Assembly (NCBI RefSeq): GCF_000244915.1
Contig: NZ_CM001442.1
Span: forward strand, 5,952,001-6,016,000
Direction of reading: 5' to 3'
DNA from: Bradyrhizobium sp. WSM471
Lineage (GTDB): Bacteria; Pseudomonadota; Alphaproteobacteria; Rhizobiales; Xanthobacteraceae
DNA: 64,000 nt
Below the pieces are notes generated by a model. That model was not told where the DNA came from. It made no database searches and saw nothing but the letters and a program-made list of their open reading frames with translations. The stretch's first letter is position 1, and each line of letters begins with the position of its first letter. Positions 34,599 through 43,759 of the stretch are shown here, one piece after another. The position numbers were made by a program, and so were the translations under genes.

Positions 34599-35809
34599 GA
34601 TGCCCTCTCCTGCCTCTGATTGTTCGATGTTCTCTTCATCAGCACTGACAGAGTGTGCTGCGCGATCATCAGCTCCTCGTCGGTCGGCACCACATAGACT
34701 GGAATGCGACTGTCGGGGCCCGAGATCAGCTGTGAGTGGCGCGTATTCTCGGCTTGATTGAGGGTGACGCCCAGCCACGCGAGCTGGCCAGCGACATGCG
34801 CGCGAATTGTTGCGGAATTTTCACCGATACCGGCTGTAAAGACAAACGCGTCCAGCCCCTGCAGCGCCGCGGCAAGCATCCCGGCATTGAGCCCTATGCG
34901 GTAGCTGAAATATTCAATCGCGAGTCTGGCTCGCGGATCCTCACTGCTCTCCAGCTCCCGCATATCGTTGCTGACGCCGGACAACCCCTTCAAGCCGCAA
35001 TCGCGATAAAGGAAGTTCTGGATGTTGGAGGCTGACATCCCCTTCTCGGAAATCAGATACAGCACCACCCCGGGGTCGATCTGACCCGGGCGGGTTCCCA
35101 TCGGAAGCCCGTCGAGAGCCGTGAATCCCATGGTGCTTTCAACGCTTCGGCCCGCGCTGAGAGCGCACATCGAGGCGCCGCTTCCGAGGTGAGCGACGAT
35201 CACCCGACCATTCGCGATTTTCGGCGCGACCTTTGGCAAGGTCTTCGCAATGTATTCGTAGGAGAGACCGTGAAAGCCGTAGCGACGCACGCCTTCGGCA
35301 TAAAGATGATGCGGGATCGCATAATGATCGGCGACCGCGCTATGCGTGCGATGAAATGCAGTATCGAAACAGGCGACCTGCGGAAGCTCCGGGAAATTGC
35401 CGAGAATCGAGCGGATCGGCGCCAGATTATGGGGTTGATGCAGCGGCGCGAGCGCGATGAACCGCTCCAGCCGGGTGACGACACCATGATCGATCTGGAT
35501 CGGCCGGTCGTAGTCCGGGCCACCATGAACGACGCGATGACCGACAGCGATCGGGTGAATGCGTTGCTCGTCCCGCAACCAGGCACCGGCAATGTCCATC
35601 GCGGCCGGAACATCCGGCACCGCCTCGATCGGATAGGCGCGATCCGCAAGCGGATCGCCGGTGGAGCCACTCGCGCGCAAACGCGGGCGGCTGCCGATCC
35701 CATCCATCTGCCCTTTCAGCTGTCGCCGCAATATTCCGTCACCCTCGATCGAGTAGACCTGGAACTTGACGCTGGAGGAGCCGGCATTGACCACAAGGAT
35801 GGTATCCAT
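34595..35809 (-). CDS. ackA: Acetate kinase
   Basis: A 404-residue acetate/propionate kinase of the ASKHA fold: [26 protein letters not shown], and [10 protein letters not shown] (phosphate loop) are all present. It makes ATP from acetyl phosphate. The start MDTILVV at 35809 is preferred to a longer frame with a Cys-rich stretch. It begins 5 nt after pta and overlaps fabI. Confidence 0.93.
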   Translation of the reverse strand: MDTILVVNAGSSSVKFQVYSIEGDGILRRQLKGQMDGIGSRPRLRASGSTGDPLADRAYPIEAVPDVPAAMDIAGAWLRDEQRIHPIAVGHRVVHGGPDYDRPIQIDHGVVTRLERFIALAPLHQPHNLAPIRSILGNFPELPQVACFDTAFHRTHSAVADHYAIPHHLYAEGVRRYGFHGLSYEYIAKTLPKVAPKIANGRVIVAHLGSGASMCALSAGRSVESTMGFTALDGLPMGTRPGQIDPGVVLYLISEKGMSASNIQNFLYRDCGLKGLSGVSNDMRELESSEDPRARLAIEYFSYRIGLNAGMLAAALQGLDAFVFTAGIGENSATIRAHVAGQLAWLGVTLNQAENTRHSQLISGPDSRIPVYVVPTDEELMIAQHTLSVLMKRTSNNQRQERAS

Positions 35810-35814
35810 GGCGT

Positions 35815-36776
35815 TCACGCGGCAATCGTTGGAGCACGCCGGCGCCGGGCATGGGCATACAGCGCAGCGACCGCGCACGAGGCCATCCGCGCACGCGCCG
35901 AATCCGCGCGTGACGTCAGGACGACCGGGACGCGGGCTCCGAGCACGATGCCGGCGCCGTCCGCCTTGGCGAAATAGGCGAGATTCTTTGCCAGCATGTT
36001 GCCGGCCTCCAGGTCGGGAACGACCAGGATCTGAGCGCGACCGGCGACCTCGGACTTGATCCCCTTGATGCGCGCCGCCTCCACGTCGATGGCGTTGTCG
36101 AAGGCCAGCGGACCGTCGAGGATCCCTCCGGTGATCTGCCCGCGGTCCGCCATCTTGCAGAGTGCCGCCGCCTCTATCGTAGACGGAATTTTCGAGGTCA
36201 CGGTTTCAACCGCTGACAGGATTGCCACGCGCGGCGATTTGCCGAACCCAGCTTCCACATACAGATCAATGGCGTTCTGGATGATGTCGCGTTTGGCGTC
36301 CAGATCAGGGAAGATGTTGATGGCCGCGTCCGTCACGAAGATGGTCTCCGCATAGGCCGGCACGTCCATCACGAAGACATGGCTGATACGCCGATCGGTA
36401 CGCAGGCCTCCGGCCTTCGCGGTGACCGCGCGCATCAACTCATCCGTATGCAAGCTGCCTTTCATCAATAGCTCACCTCGGCCGGCGTGGATCAGCTCTA
36501 CCCCTTTGCAGCGGCTTCATCGCTATGTGCTGCGTCAACAAGCTCGAAGGCCGCGATGTCGAGACCATGCCTGGCGGCCGTATCCCGGATCTTCCTTTCA
36601 GGTCCGACCAGGAGCGGCCGGATAATGCCGGCCTGTGCACTATCGACAGCGCCCCGCAATGAGCTCTCATCGCACGGATGCACAACGATGGTTGGGGCCG
36701 GCGGCACGGCCTGCGCGGCCGCGATCAAGCGGTCGTATTTGCTCGGGGACTGTGCCTGCGACGTGTCGGCTGACAT
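35815..36776 (-). pseudogene. pta: Phosphate acetyl/butyryltransferase split by a -1 shift
   Basis: Two open segments together make one PTA_PTB enzyme of about 320 residues. The first (36776-36498) runs MSADTSQAQSPSKYDRLIAA to a TAG after DEAAAKG. The second, -1 relative to it, continues VELIHAGRGELLMKGSLHTD through [20 protein letters not shown]. The total of 962 nt is one base short of in-frame. The join falls at A AAG GGG (36501-36507), a textbook slippery heptamer, two bases before the TAG. It is thus a decayed gene, a sequence error, or a programmed frameshift. The enzyme would supply acetyl phosphate to AckA. Confidence 0.85.
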
Positions 36777-36799
36777 GAGCCGGTTCCTTCCAGACAGTA

Positions 36800-39019
36800 T
36801 TACGATGCCCTCGCCTTGGGGTCGAAAGGGGCAACGTTCGACGCCCTCCCCGACGTTTCGGCGTCGAGACCGAACAGCTGTGCGACACGCTGCAGGCGGC
36901 TGGCGCGCTCGCCTGTGATGTCCTCGCTGGCCGACAGCACCTCGCTCATCGTCGTGAAAGCCGCGCGGCGTTGATTGACGTCGTCGGGAAGCAACTTCGG
37001 GATAACGGCCAGCGCCGCCTCGCGATCGAGCAGCAGCATGAAGAACTGCTCGCGAACCAGCATCTTGAATTCGGCAAGCGTTAATCGCGCTCCGCTGTCG
37101 TCGCGACGAGCCTGACGCAACGCCTCGATGCTGCGTTCATCCACCATTCCTCTCGCCGAGCCGATATAAAGCAGGGCACGGATGGCCGCCTCGCGAAGCC
37201 CCCCTTCGCCAATCCTGGATCGGAGCTCGGCGATCCGTTTGTCGAGCATGGCACGGTGTTCGGCCGGCATCTCGCGCCGGCGCGACGGGTCAGCTTTCGG
37301 ATCTATGCCGACCGCCGCCTGTAGCGCCGGCGAGCCGTAGACGTTGAGGAACATCGCCTCGCTCATCGCTTCCTGCGAATCGCGCCAGCTGTCCAGCGCA
37401 TGAACGATCTGCTTCGAGACCTGCTCCTGAAATGCCAGGAACGGATTGTCGTTCGAAACCGGCTTGCGGTTCGCTTCTAGCCCTTCCGCTGCCGACTTCA
37501 CCGCGCTCATCCACGGATTCTGACTGCTGAACGCCTCGTACTGCGTCCGCAGCGGGTGCAGGTTGCGCATCATCTCCGCCGTCTGCGGCGCCACCATGCT
37601 TTTGATCCAGGGCTGCACGAACTTGCGGTAGGCGGCAAGATTGAGCTGCGAGACGCGTTTTGCCGCGGCAAAGCGCCGCTCGTCCTCAGGCGAATTGCCA
37701 CCCATGGCCCGAATATCGTCTAGTGTCCGGGCCTCGCAGCGCATCACCCACTGGCCCACAACGAGATCGGAACTAGTGGTTTCTTCGTCCTTGGCTTCGA
37801 ACGTTGCTTCGTAAAGGCCGGGTGGTAGTACATCGATCAGATCGATGTTGCTGGAAAATTCGGCGTGCTCCTTCTTGGCGACACCACCTGAAACGAAGAT
37901 GCCGAGATGGCCGACGTTCTCGTGAACGGTATAGACGATCGTCTGCCCATAGGCCCTGATGTCATCAACGTCGGCGTAGCATTCGAGGATCCAACCCAGC
38001 GCCTGTTGTGGCGGAGTGATGTTGTCGCCCTTGGAGCAGAACACCACGATCGGCGAACTGATGTTGCGCAGATCTACCTTCTGCCCGTCGGACATGGTGA
38101 TATTGCCGGCTGCCAAGTTGTTGCCGACGAAGAGCTCGTCGACAATGAACTGGATCTCCTCGGCGTTGAGATTGACGTGCCCACCCCACCAGCGCTCGAA
38201 CTCGAGGTAGCGATCGGCTTCGGTATCGACCTTTGAATAGACGTTGTACTGCTTGGTCCAGAGCGTGTTCGAGGGGTTCTGGCCTTCGAAATTCTGGACC
38301 AGCCAGGCACCGTCGAACTTCCCGCCGCCGAGATCGCTAACGAGCGCAGTTAGCCAGCTTCCGCCCAGAAGGCCGCCCGAATATCGCATCGGGTTTTTGC
38401 CATGCACGCCCGCCCAGTACGCGAGCGGGGCTCCGGCGATGATCAGTGGGCCGAACAGTTCGGGCCGAACCGAAGCCAGGATCATGACCGCCCAGCCGGC
38501 TTGGCAATTGCCTATCACGCAGGGTTTCCCGTCAGCTTCCGGGTGACGACTGATCACTTTTTCGATGAACAGTGCCTCGGCACGCGCGATACGCTCGATA
38601 GTCTGGCCCGGCACCGGCTCCGGCAGGAAGCCGATGAAGTAGCAGGGATGCCCCGCCTTCATCGCGACGCCGATCTCGCTGTCGGCCTTGAACCCGCCGA
38701 TGCCTGGACCGTGCCCGGCGCGTGGATCAATCACGATGAACGGCCGCCGCGTGGAATCGATCTCGACGCCGGCTGGCGGGACGATGCGGACAAGCGCGTA
38801 ATTGACGGGTTCGTCCAGCTTGCGGCCGTCGATGATCAGTTCGGCCGCATATTGCAGAACGTGTGGCGCGGTTTGGGCGACGTGCTCCCGATATTGGTCG
38901 CCGCGCCGGCGCATCACATCGAGGAAGAGTATGCTCCGTTGCCCAGCATCGACCATGTATTCAACCGCCGAGGCGACGAGACCGGACATCGGACCACCGG
39001 GTGATCCAGGCACTTCCAT
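36800..39019 (-). CDS. DUF3141 protein, PHA-synthase-like hydrolase fold
   Basis: A 739-residue protein of the DUF3141 family. An alpha/beta hydrolase core occupies about 100-420, with the elbow GNCQAGWAV carrying Cys where hydrolases have Ser, as in PHA synthases (G-x-C-x-G). VFCSKGDNITPP is the acid part and VHENVGHLGIF the final His. A long helical C-terminal half follows. The start at 39019 is chosen since GGAG lies 7 nt upstream; an ATG two codons earlier is possible. First gene of an operon with pta, ackA and fabI. Biochemical role unproven. Confidence 0.85.
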   Translation of the reverse strand: MEVPGSPGGPMSGLVASAVEYMVDAGQRSILFLDVMRRRGDQYREHVAQTAPHVLQYAAELIIDGRKLDEPVNYALVRIVPPAGVEIDSTRRPFIVIDPRAGHGPGIGGFKADSEIGVAMKAGHPCYFIGFLPEPVPGQTIERIARAEALFIEKVISRHPEADGKPCVIGNCQAGWAVMILASVRPELFGPLIIAGAPLAYWAGVHGKNPMRYSGGLLGGSWLTALVSDLGGGKFDGAWLVQNFEGQNPSNTLWTKQYNVYSKVDTEADRYLEFERWWGGHVNLNAEEIQFIVDELFVGNNLAAGNITMSDGQKVDLRNISSPIVVFCSKGDNITPPQQALGWILECYADVDDIRAYGQTIVYTVHENVGHLGIFVSGGVAKKEHAEFSSNIDLIDVLPPGLYEATFEAKDEETTSSDLVVGQWVMRCEARTLDDIRAMGGNSPEDERRFAAAKRVSQLNLAAYRKFVQPWIKSMVAPQTAEMMRNLHPLRTQYEAFSSQNPWMSAVKSAAEGLEANRKPVSNDNPFLAFQEQVSKQIVHALDSWRDSQEAMSEAMFLNVYGSPALQAAVGIDPKADPSRRREMPAEHRAMLDKRIAELRSRIGEGGLREAAIRALLYIGSARGMVDERSIEALRQARRDDSGARLTLAEFKMLVREQFFMLLLDREAALAVIPKLLPDDVNQRRAAFTTMSEVLSASEDITGERASRLQRVAQLFGLDAETSGRASNVAPFDPKARAS

Positions 39020-39080
39020 CTGCATGCTCCGACCTCGATGTGGTATGAATGCATCCAAAGCCCGCCGCAACTGCAGGCCT

Positions 39081-39094
39081 TTGATATAGGTCAA
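39081..39094 (-). promoter_or_regulatory. FNR/FixK-type box of the DUF3141-pta-ackA-fabI operon
   Basis: TTGATATAGGTCAA fits TTGA-N6-TCAA, about 62 bp before the DUF3141 start. Confidence 0.65.
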
Positions 39095-39197
39095 TGCTGG
39101 ACGGCGAGTACGCCGACCCAGTCGTGTCACGTCGTCATCCCGCCCGAATGTGTCGAGCTGACTGCCGAGAGTCAGGCCGCCGGCTTTTGCGGGGCCC

Positions 39198-39211
39198 TTG
39201 ATACAAATCAA
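39198..39211 (+). promoter_or_regulatory. FNR/FixK-type box before the GNAT gene
   Basis: TTGATACAAATCAA fits TTGA-N6-TCAA, about 76 bp before the ATG at 39287. Back to back with the box at 39081. Confidence 0.65.
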
Positions 39212-39286
39212 ACGGGTAACCGACCGCCCGTTCATAGACGAGCCTCAGGCCGTCGTGTTTTCCGGCCGCCCGAGCCGAGACCTCGC

Positions 39287-39820
39287 ATGTCGGACATCGC
39301 CAAATACAGCGTGACGGAACGCTTGCGGGACGGCAGCACGGCCGAAATCCGAGCGTTGCGGCCGGCCGACGAGACGGCTGTCCTCGACGCGCTGGATCAG
39401 ACCAGCAAGCAGTCGTTGCAGCGCCGTTTTTTTGGGATCAAGCGTCATTTCTCGGACGAGGAGCGCGCGTTCTTCATGGATGTCGACTTCATGAATCACG
39501 TCGCGCTGGTGTGCGAGGTCGGGCAGCCCGAGCGGACAATGATTGTCGGAGGCGCTCGATACGTCGTGTTTGAGCCCGGACGAGCCGAGTTGGCCTTCGT
39601 CGTCATCGACGCTTGGCAGGGCCGAGGCATCGGCTCCATCTTGATGCGCCACCTTGGCGAGATCGCCTCCAATGCCGGATTGCGTGAACTCACCGCTGAG
39701 GTCCTGCCCGAGAACAAGTCCATGCAGGCGGTGCTCGGCAAGTTTGGCTTCAGGGCGGACGGCAACCGCGACCCACACACGATGAATTTGGCGCTACACC
39801 TGGGCAAAGAGGGGCGGTGA
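39287..39820 (+). CDS. GNAT-family N-acetyltransferase
   Basis: A 177-residue GNAT protein. The acetyl-CoA pyrophosphate loop is seen as DAWQGRGIGSILM (Q-x-x-G-x-G/I), and the late EVLPENKSMQAVLGKFGF is motif B. The early RALRPADETAVLDAL is also typical. The FNR-type box suggests low-oxygen expression; protein acetylation next to acetyl-CoA/acetyl-phosphate genes is an attractive but unproven target. Confidence 0.88.
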   Translation: MSDIAKYSVTERLRDGSTAEIRALRPADETAVLDALDQTSKQSLQRRFFGIKRHFSDEERAFFMDVDFMNHVALVCEVGQPERTMIVGGARYVVFEPGRAELAFVVIDAWQGRGIGSILMRHLGEIASNAGLRELTAEVLPENKSMQAVLGKFGFRADGNRDPHTMNLALHLGKEGR

Positions 39821-39885
39821 TCAATGAGCGGTGCATGGCGCCCGCGCTCAAGATCTTGCGGAGCGATGCATCGTCGCACCCCATC

Positions 39886-40090
39886 GCCGGTCGCCCCCGG
39901 GCGCCCTGGTTATCCTGTTGCCGGCCGTCCCGGTCGGCCCGGTTGTCGTCCCGTGGCTGGTTATCCGGGCTGATACTATGGCTACCGCATATACGGAGCG
40001 GCGGGCGCCGTAGGAGGGGCCGCCCTCGGAGCTGCAGCCTAGGGAGCTACGACAGCTGCTAATACGACAACTATGGCAATTACGTCCCGG
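39886..40090 (+). pseudogene. Remnant of a Gly/Tyr-rich secreted-protein gene
   Basis: Fragments read GYPG, stop, YYGYRIYGAAGAVGGAALGA, stop, and in another frame YDNYGNYVP. These match the AAVGAAAVGAAA and YDGYGNW parts of the intact gene at 47999. Stops and a shift make it a relic. The rest of 39821-40285 holds nothing else recognised. Confidence 0.6.
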
Positions 40091-40285
40091 TCAGCACCTT
40101 ACTGACTGCTGCCCATCGGCGACAGGTCACCTCACGCCGTCGCGGCGCTTTCTTTTTACCTGCGTATCGATCCGTGGCAGAGACTTTGCGCCCACACATT
40201 TTGTGGCCTCAAATAACAAAAACTTGGCGACTTCCCGCAAGCGAGTGTCTGCCGAGTACTGCTATCTCCGATCGACCTCACCCCA

Positions 40286-40678
40286 ATGCGCAGGCTGGTC
40301 GCGGTCGACCAAAGCGCTTGGTCAATGCTCCCACAAGACACCCAGGATCGAATTTTGGTCGACGGCAGCATGCCCGAAAGAGCGCTTACGCAACTGAAGA
40401 TCGCGCAGGCTTACGTTCGGCTTTCGTGCATCCCCGACAACGATCAAAATTTATCCGTTTCGGTCGCCACGGTGGCAAGCTGTGTAATACGCATGTTGCG
40501 AGGTCCCACACTCGATCTGAATGGCGTGCCACTATTTTGGCTAGAGCTGTTTGATCTCAGTGCCGGGCTTTCACTCGACAGCTGCTGCTGCCACAGCATC
40601 GAGGATGCGGTACCGGTGCTTGAGGGCTTCGTTGCCCAGGCCGCAGCCATGAGCCAGCCCGGGGGCGAGCCGCTATGA
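40286..40678 (+). CDS. Hypothetical protein coupled to the 40675 gene
   Basis: A 130-residue protein starting MRRLVAVDQSAWSMLPQDTQ. It is helical, with a Cys-rich patch (LDSCCCHSIEDA). There is no recognised domain and no clear ribosome site; an ATG at 40325 is an alternative. The 4-nt overlap (ATGA) with the next gene supports it as a real gene. Confidence 0.5.
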   Translation: MRRLVAVDQSAWSMLPQDTQDRILVDGSMPERALTQLKIAQAYVRLSCIPDNDQNLSVSVATVASCVIRMLRGPTLDLNGVPLFWLELFDLSAGLSLDSCCCHSIEDAVPVLEGFVAQAAAMSQPGGEPL

Positions 40679-40899
40679 ACGATCACCGGCATCATCTCGA
40701 AGCACTGCGAAAGCAGGCAGCAGAGGTTGAGTTGATAAGCGCGCTTACGACCTCGCCAGAAAAGCGAGAACTTTTCGCCAAGATTGCGGAACATCTCAAC
40801 ACGCTCGCGGCTGCTGTGGAGCTGGCATTGAAGGCCGGCTTCATGTCAGAGGCAGGTACCGGACCACATAGGTTGGGGACTGCTGGGGCAAAGATTTGA
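40675..40899 (+). CDS. Small helical protein
   Basis: A 74-residue protein, MNDHRHHLEALRKQAAEVEL onward, mostly amphipathic helix with a possible coiled coil through residue 55. Small proteins of this type recur in Bradyrhizobium; the function is unknown. Coupled to the preceding gene by an ATGA overlap. Confidence 0.6.
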   Translation: MNDHRHHLEALRKQAAEVELISALTTSPEKRELFAKIAEHLNTLAAAVELALKAGFMSEAGTGPHRLGTAGAKI

Positions 40900-40909
40900 T
40901 CTAGCTCAA
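40896..40909. promoter_or_regulatory. FNR/FixK-type box
   Basis: TTGATCTAGCTCAA fits TTGA-N6-TCAA. It overlaps the end of the 40675 gene; the next clear gene, at 41136, is 226 bp away, so its target is less sure than for the others. Confidence 0.5.
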
Positions 40910-41135
40910 CGCGGCCTTTGGTTATGCGCCGACGGTCGGCACATGAAACCGCTCGTCAGAAAACGCGGCGCGGCTAAAAAGCTCAAGCTGTCCTACACGG
41001 AATGGCGCGCCGAATCGTCGCGGAATACGGCAGCCAGCTGGGGCGACCATCAACACCTCCGGACGATGCTCACGCATTCGAACGCTTCCATGCACCCGGT
41101 TGCAACCTTTAGCATAGTCTCGACGGGTGTTCGGA

Positions 41136-41597
41136 ATGACAAATTTGAAATCGCGAGCCGTCTATCTGGTTCTTCTTTTGGTTCAGCTCAGTGGAGCCCT
41201 TTTCATAATCTTGGAGGGCTTGCCCGAATTTAGGCACTTGATGAACTATCCCGGTGAGCAGCTGCCGTTCGAACGATCTGACAATCTTGCTGCACCGATC
41301 ATGATCATGGCAATGCAGGTCGCCTATTGGTATCGCCTGCAGCGCGTTCCGCTTCCCCCTCAGCGCTCGAATCCAATCCTGAGCCACCTGTTTTTGTTTC
41401 TGGGGCGTCTTGCCTTCATTTTTGGTGGGTCGCTGTTCGGCGTCGTGTTCTTCAGACATTTGCCTGAGATCCATCAGGGCGCCGATCTATGGCTCATGTT
41501 TCGTCGCGGGCTGCAACTCCGGGCGTCGCTGTTCGCGCTATTCTGCGTAACGCTTGAATTAGAGCGATTAGGGCGCGCGCTTGGAAGTAACCAATAG
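41136..41597 (+). CDS. Four-helix membrane protein
   Basis: A 153-residue protein starting MTNLKSRAVYLVLLLVQLSG with hydrophobic segments at about 7-25, 50-66, 85-110 and 125-145. A GTG nine bases upstream is an alternative start. No domain recognised. Its charged middle (RLQRVPLPPQRSNP) is predicted cytoplasmic. The FNR-type box at 40896 may control it. Confidence 0.6.
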   Translation: MTNLKSRAVYLVLLLVQLSGALFIILEGLPEFRHLMNYPGEQLPFERSDNLAAPIMIMAMQVAYWYRLQRVPLPPQRSNPILSHLFLFLGRLAFIFGGSLFGVVFFRHLPEIHQGADLWLMFRRGLQLRASLFALFCVTLELERLGRALGSNQ

Positions 41598-41649
41598 CCG
41601 CCTCGCCTGCTTCAACACCACGCCGGGCTTCACGCCACGGCCCAATCTG

Positions 41650-41780
41650 CATTGGGACACAATGCAGTAGCCAAACACTGACATCCTGTTTGTCTAAGGC
41701 GCGCCTGCCAATCGTACAAGCTTCCAACGACTGGCGAGAACGTCGAAGGCCCCGGTGCAGTCACCATCTTGATCGGGGCC
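41650..41780. repeat. Dispersed repeat, copy A
   Basis: About 130 bp related to 48746-48883. Shared blocks include CATTGG.ACA, TTGTCTA, AAGCTTCCA and TGGCGAGA, ending in a GGCCCCG...CGGGGCC hairpin. Noncoding in both copies as far as can be seen. The rest of 41598-42086 has no supported gene. Confidence 0.55.
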
Positions 41781-42086
41781 GGTCACGCCGTGGGTGGCCT
41801 ACTTTCTCGGGTCTGGAATGATCACGCCCGCAAAGTGTGATTCACAGACCCACGACCTTTCCGCGTTCGTGCGCATTTCCGCTGGGCTGGAGAATCCCGG
41901 GCTGGCGCGCATGATCGTGGCGATGCCGGTCAAACAGTTCGCGCAGGCATCCAAGCCTGGGGGCGGATGCTGCTCAAATGCCTCTCACACTGCTCCGCTG
42001 CTGCGCATCTTTCCCTCAAATCGTTTTTGGTCATCAGGAGTCCGGATTGCAAACTTCTAGGTGCCTTTCTAACGACACCGAAGCTC

Positions 42087-42389
42087 TCAGTAGCACGGCG
42101 GATATGGGTAATAACCGCAGTGTCGACGGTGATAGTACGCTCCCGTGGCCGCTGCTCCAACGGCAGCCGCGCCTACCGCAGCTCCATAGTATCCACGCCG
42201 ATAAGCGCGCCGATGCACTCGCCTATGAACCCCCGCAACGCTGCCTGGTGTGAGCGGACGACCGACACGAGCATCAGCTTGGTCGACGGAGATAACGACT
42301 GTCCCGGCCGGTGACAGGTGAAACGACACTGGCGTCAAGCACAACATCGCTGCACCGAGGCCTGCGCCCAAAACCGCTGATATTTTCAT
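42087..42389 (-). CDS. Small secreted Gly/Tyr/His-rich protein
   Basis: A 100-residue protein with signal peptide (MKISAVLGAGLGAAMLCLTP), an Arg-rich middle (VHRRVHRRAYRRGYYG), and AAVGAAAVGAAATGAYYHRR, then a CGYYPYPPCY tail. The alanine-glycine block is shared with the gene at 47999 and the relic at 39886. Common in Bradyrhizobium, unknown role; probably an envelope or metal-binding protein. CAGGAGAAAAC precedes the ATG. The FNR-type box at 42514 lies upstream. Confidence 0.75.
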   Translation of the reverse strand: MKISAVLGAGLGAAMLCLTPVSFHLSPAGTVVISVDQADARVGRPLTPGSVAGVHRRVHRRAYRRGYYGAAVGAAAVGAAATGAYYHRRHCGYYPYPPCY

Positions 42390-42810
42390 GTTTTCTCCTG
42401 TTTGGTTCGTTGCGAATTGCCTAGTGGCGCATGACTACGTTTCTCTTCGGCACCACCGTCGTGCCATTTCTGGTGCGGCTGCGCGCAGCCTGTGCACGAA
42501 AGCATCGCTGACGTTGACCTAGATCAACCCAGCCGCCGAAAGAGGTTGTCGGGTCGGGGGTTGCGAAAGATAAGCATGCTGAAGATGATCCGCCGAGGGA
42601 GGAGTAAACCAAGACAAGCGCCCAGCACGTGCCTGCTGCTACTTGGCCGCAGCGGATCGAACGCTCCGGTCCTTTTTGTTTCCGCCCCGCAGCCCTTGCC
42701 CTCTTATTGACCGACGGGCGAAGCGGTCAAGTTGGTGAGCCAAGGCTCTCCAGCTACGGAAAGGCTCATAAGCACCGAAGATCGGGGGGCCGGGTGGAAA
42801 ACTGGCCGAC
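42390..42810. other. Intergenic stretch with an FNR-type box
   Basis: No gene supported. Apart from the box at 42514-42527 it holds only short frames without ribosome sites. Confidence 0.4.
42514..42527. promoter_or_regulatory. FNR/FixK-type box
   Basis: TTGACCTAGATCAA fits TTGA-N6-TCAA. It lies 125 bp before the minus-strand secreted-protein gene (start 42389); no plus-strand gene follows closely. Confidence 0.55.
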
Positions 42811-43344
42811 TTAGGTAGCTCTGTTCTGAATGGCCGTTGGTAGGGTGCGAGATTTGTTCTTCTTGCAATACGTAACGACCGCACTGGAATTCCTCTGCAG
42901 ACGGTCGAAGTCCAATAAACTGTTGCTTGCTGCGGCGTTGTAGTAGCCACTCATAAAATATCTTACAAACTCTTGATCCGCTGGACCGTACGCCAACCAG
43001 GTTCCGCAAGTGATCTTGTTAAAATCCAGCGTAGCGTTGGGCACCGCAGTTACGCCTATCGATTTTTCCAGCCCTGCCATCACACTGGCGCTCGGGTTGG
43101 ATTGGCACCACCCTCTTACGCTTGCGACATTTGTCCGATGCAGGTCAAAATCCACAAAAGTCCTCCGACTTTCATAAGCAAACCAGCCGGTCATCCAAGC
43201 CGAAAACTTGCTCGACGGTGCAGCCGGCATGGCAAGATATTCGCCGCAGGTGATGCTGCGAATATCGGCCGTCGTGGCGCGCGCCTCACTGGCGAAAGCT
43301 GAGGACACTAAGATCAGCGCAAGCAGAAGCAATCTGCACCTCAT
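42811..43344 (-). CDS. Tandem HdeA/HdeB-like periplasmic protein
   Basis: A 177-residue exported protein (signal LLALILVSSAFASEARA) with two copies of an HdeA/HdeB-like unit. Unit 1 runs from ITCGEYLAM to VRGWCQSNP (C33 and C80), unit 2 from ITCGTWLAY to VVTYCKKN (C113 and C160). Cys spacing is 47 in both, and the YCKKN-x3-LPTAI end closely resembles HdeB. HdeA/HdeB are acid-activated periplasmic chaperones with one such unit, so the duplication is unusual. GGGAGG lies 8 nt before the ATG. A perfect FNR-type palindrome lies upstream at 43447. Confidence 0.8.
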   Translation of the reverse strand: MRCRLLLLALILVSSAFASEARATTADIRSITCGEYLAMPAAPSSKFSAWMTGWFAYESRRTFVDFDLHRTNVASVRGWCQSNPSASVMAGLEKSIGVTAVPNATLDFNKITCGTWLAYGPADQEFVRYFMSGYYNAAASNSLLDFDRLQRNSSAVVTYCKKNKSRTLPTAIQNRAT

Positions 43345-43446
43345 TGTGATGACCTCCCGAGCAACGATTGGCTACCAGACCAAGCAACAGCGTGATCACA
43401 CATCCCGTGACCACAACTGCATTCGGGCGTTGTGGCGACGGCCTAG

Positions 43447-43460
43447 TTGATCTAGATCAA
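43447..43460 (-). promoter_or_regulatory. FNR/FixK-type box before the HdeA/B-like gene
   Basis: TTGATCTAGATCAA, a perfect palindrome and the classic FixK/FNR consensus, about 103 bp before the start at 43344. Confidence 0.65.
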
Positions 43461-43558
43461 CGCCGGCGAAGCAATGTCCCTGCCAACCATCCCGGCTCAA
43501 GCAAAGTATGTCCTCGCGAAGGCAACGAAGTGCTCGTCAAGAGACCGCGAGGTGGCGC

Positions 43559-43759
43559 TTACGCCGGCCGCGATTCAGGCGTAATGTACTCACTCAAGAG
43601 TCGATCGATCACTAATTGGGCCTCAACTTCGGTTCGGAATCCTGCAAGGATCAAAATAGAACCTCGCGGCGATTCTTGCGCCAGAGACGTCTCGCGGGTA
43701 CCTTCGGCCGTGATTGACGGGTCCGGGAAGTGCCGTCGGATCGAGGCATGACAAGACAT
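43559..43759 (-). CDS. Small hypothetical protein
   Basis: A 66-residue product, MSCHASIRRHFPDPSITAEG onward, ending RLLSEYITPESRPA. The part GSILILAGFRTEVEAQLVID looks like a beta-alpha unit. GAGGGGG lies 5 nt before the start; a longer open frame extends upstream into AraC and is unlikely to be used. Family not recognised. Confidence 0.5.
   Translation of the reverse strand: MSCHASIRRHFPDPSITAEGTRETSLAQESPRGSILILAGFRTEVEAQLVIDRLLSEYITPESRPA

Noticed and set aside
40943..41233. Plus-strand frame of 96 codons after the box at 40896
   Set aside because: No ribosome site, unnatural composition, and it overlaps the better gene at 41136.
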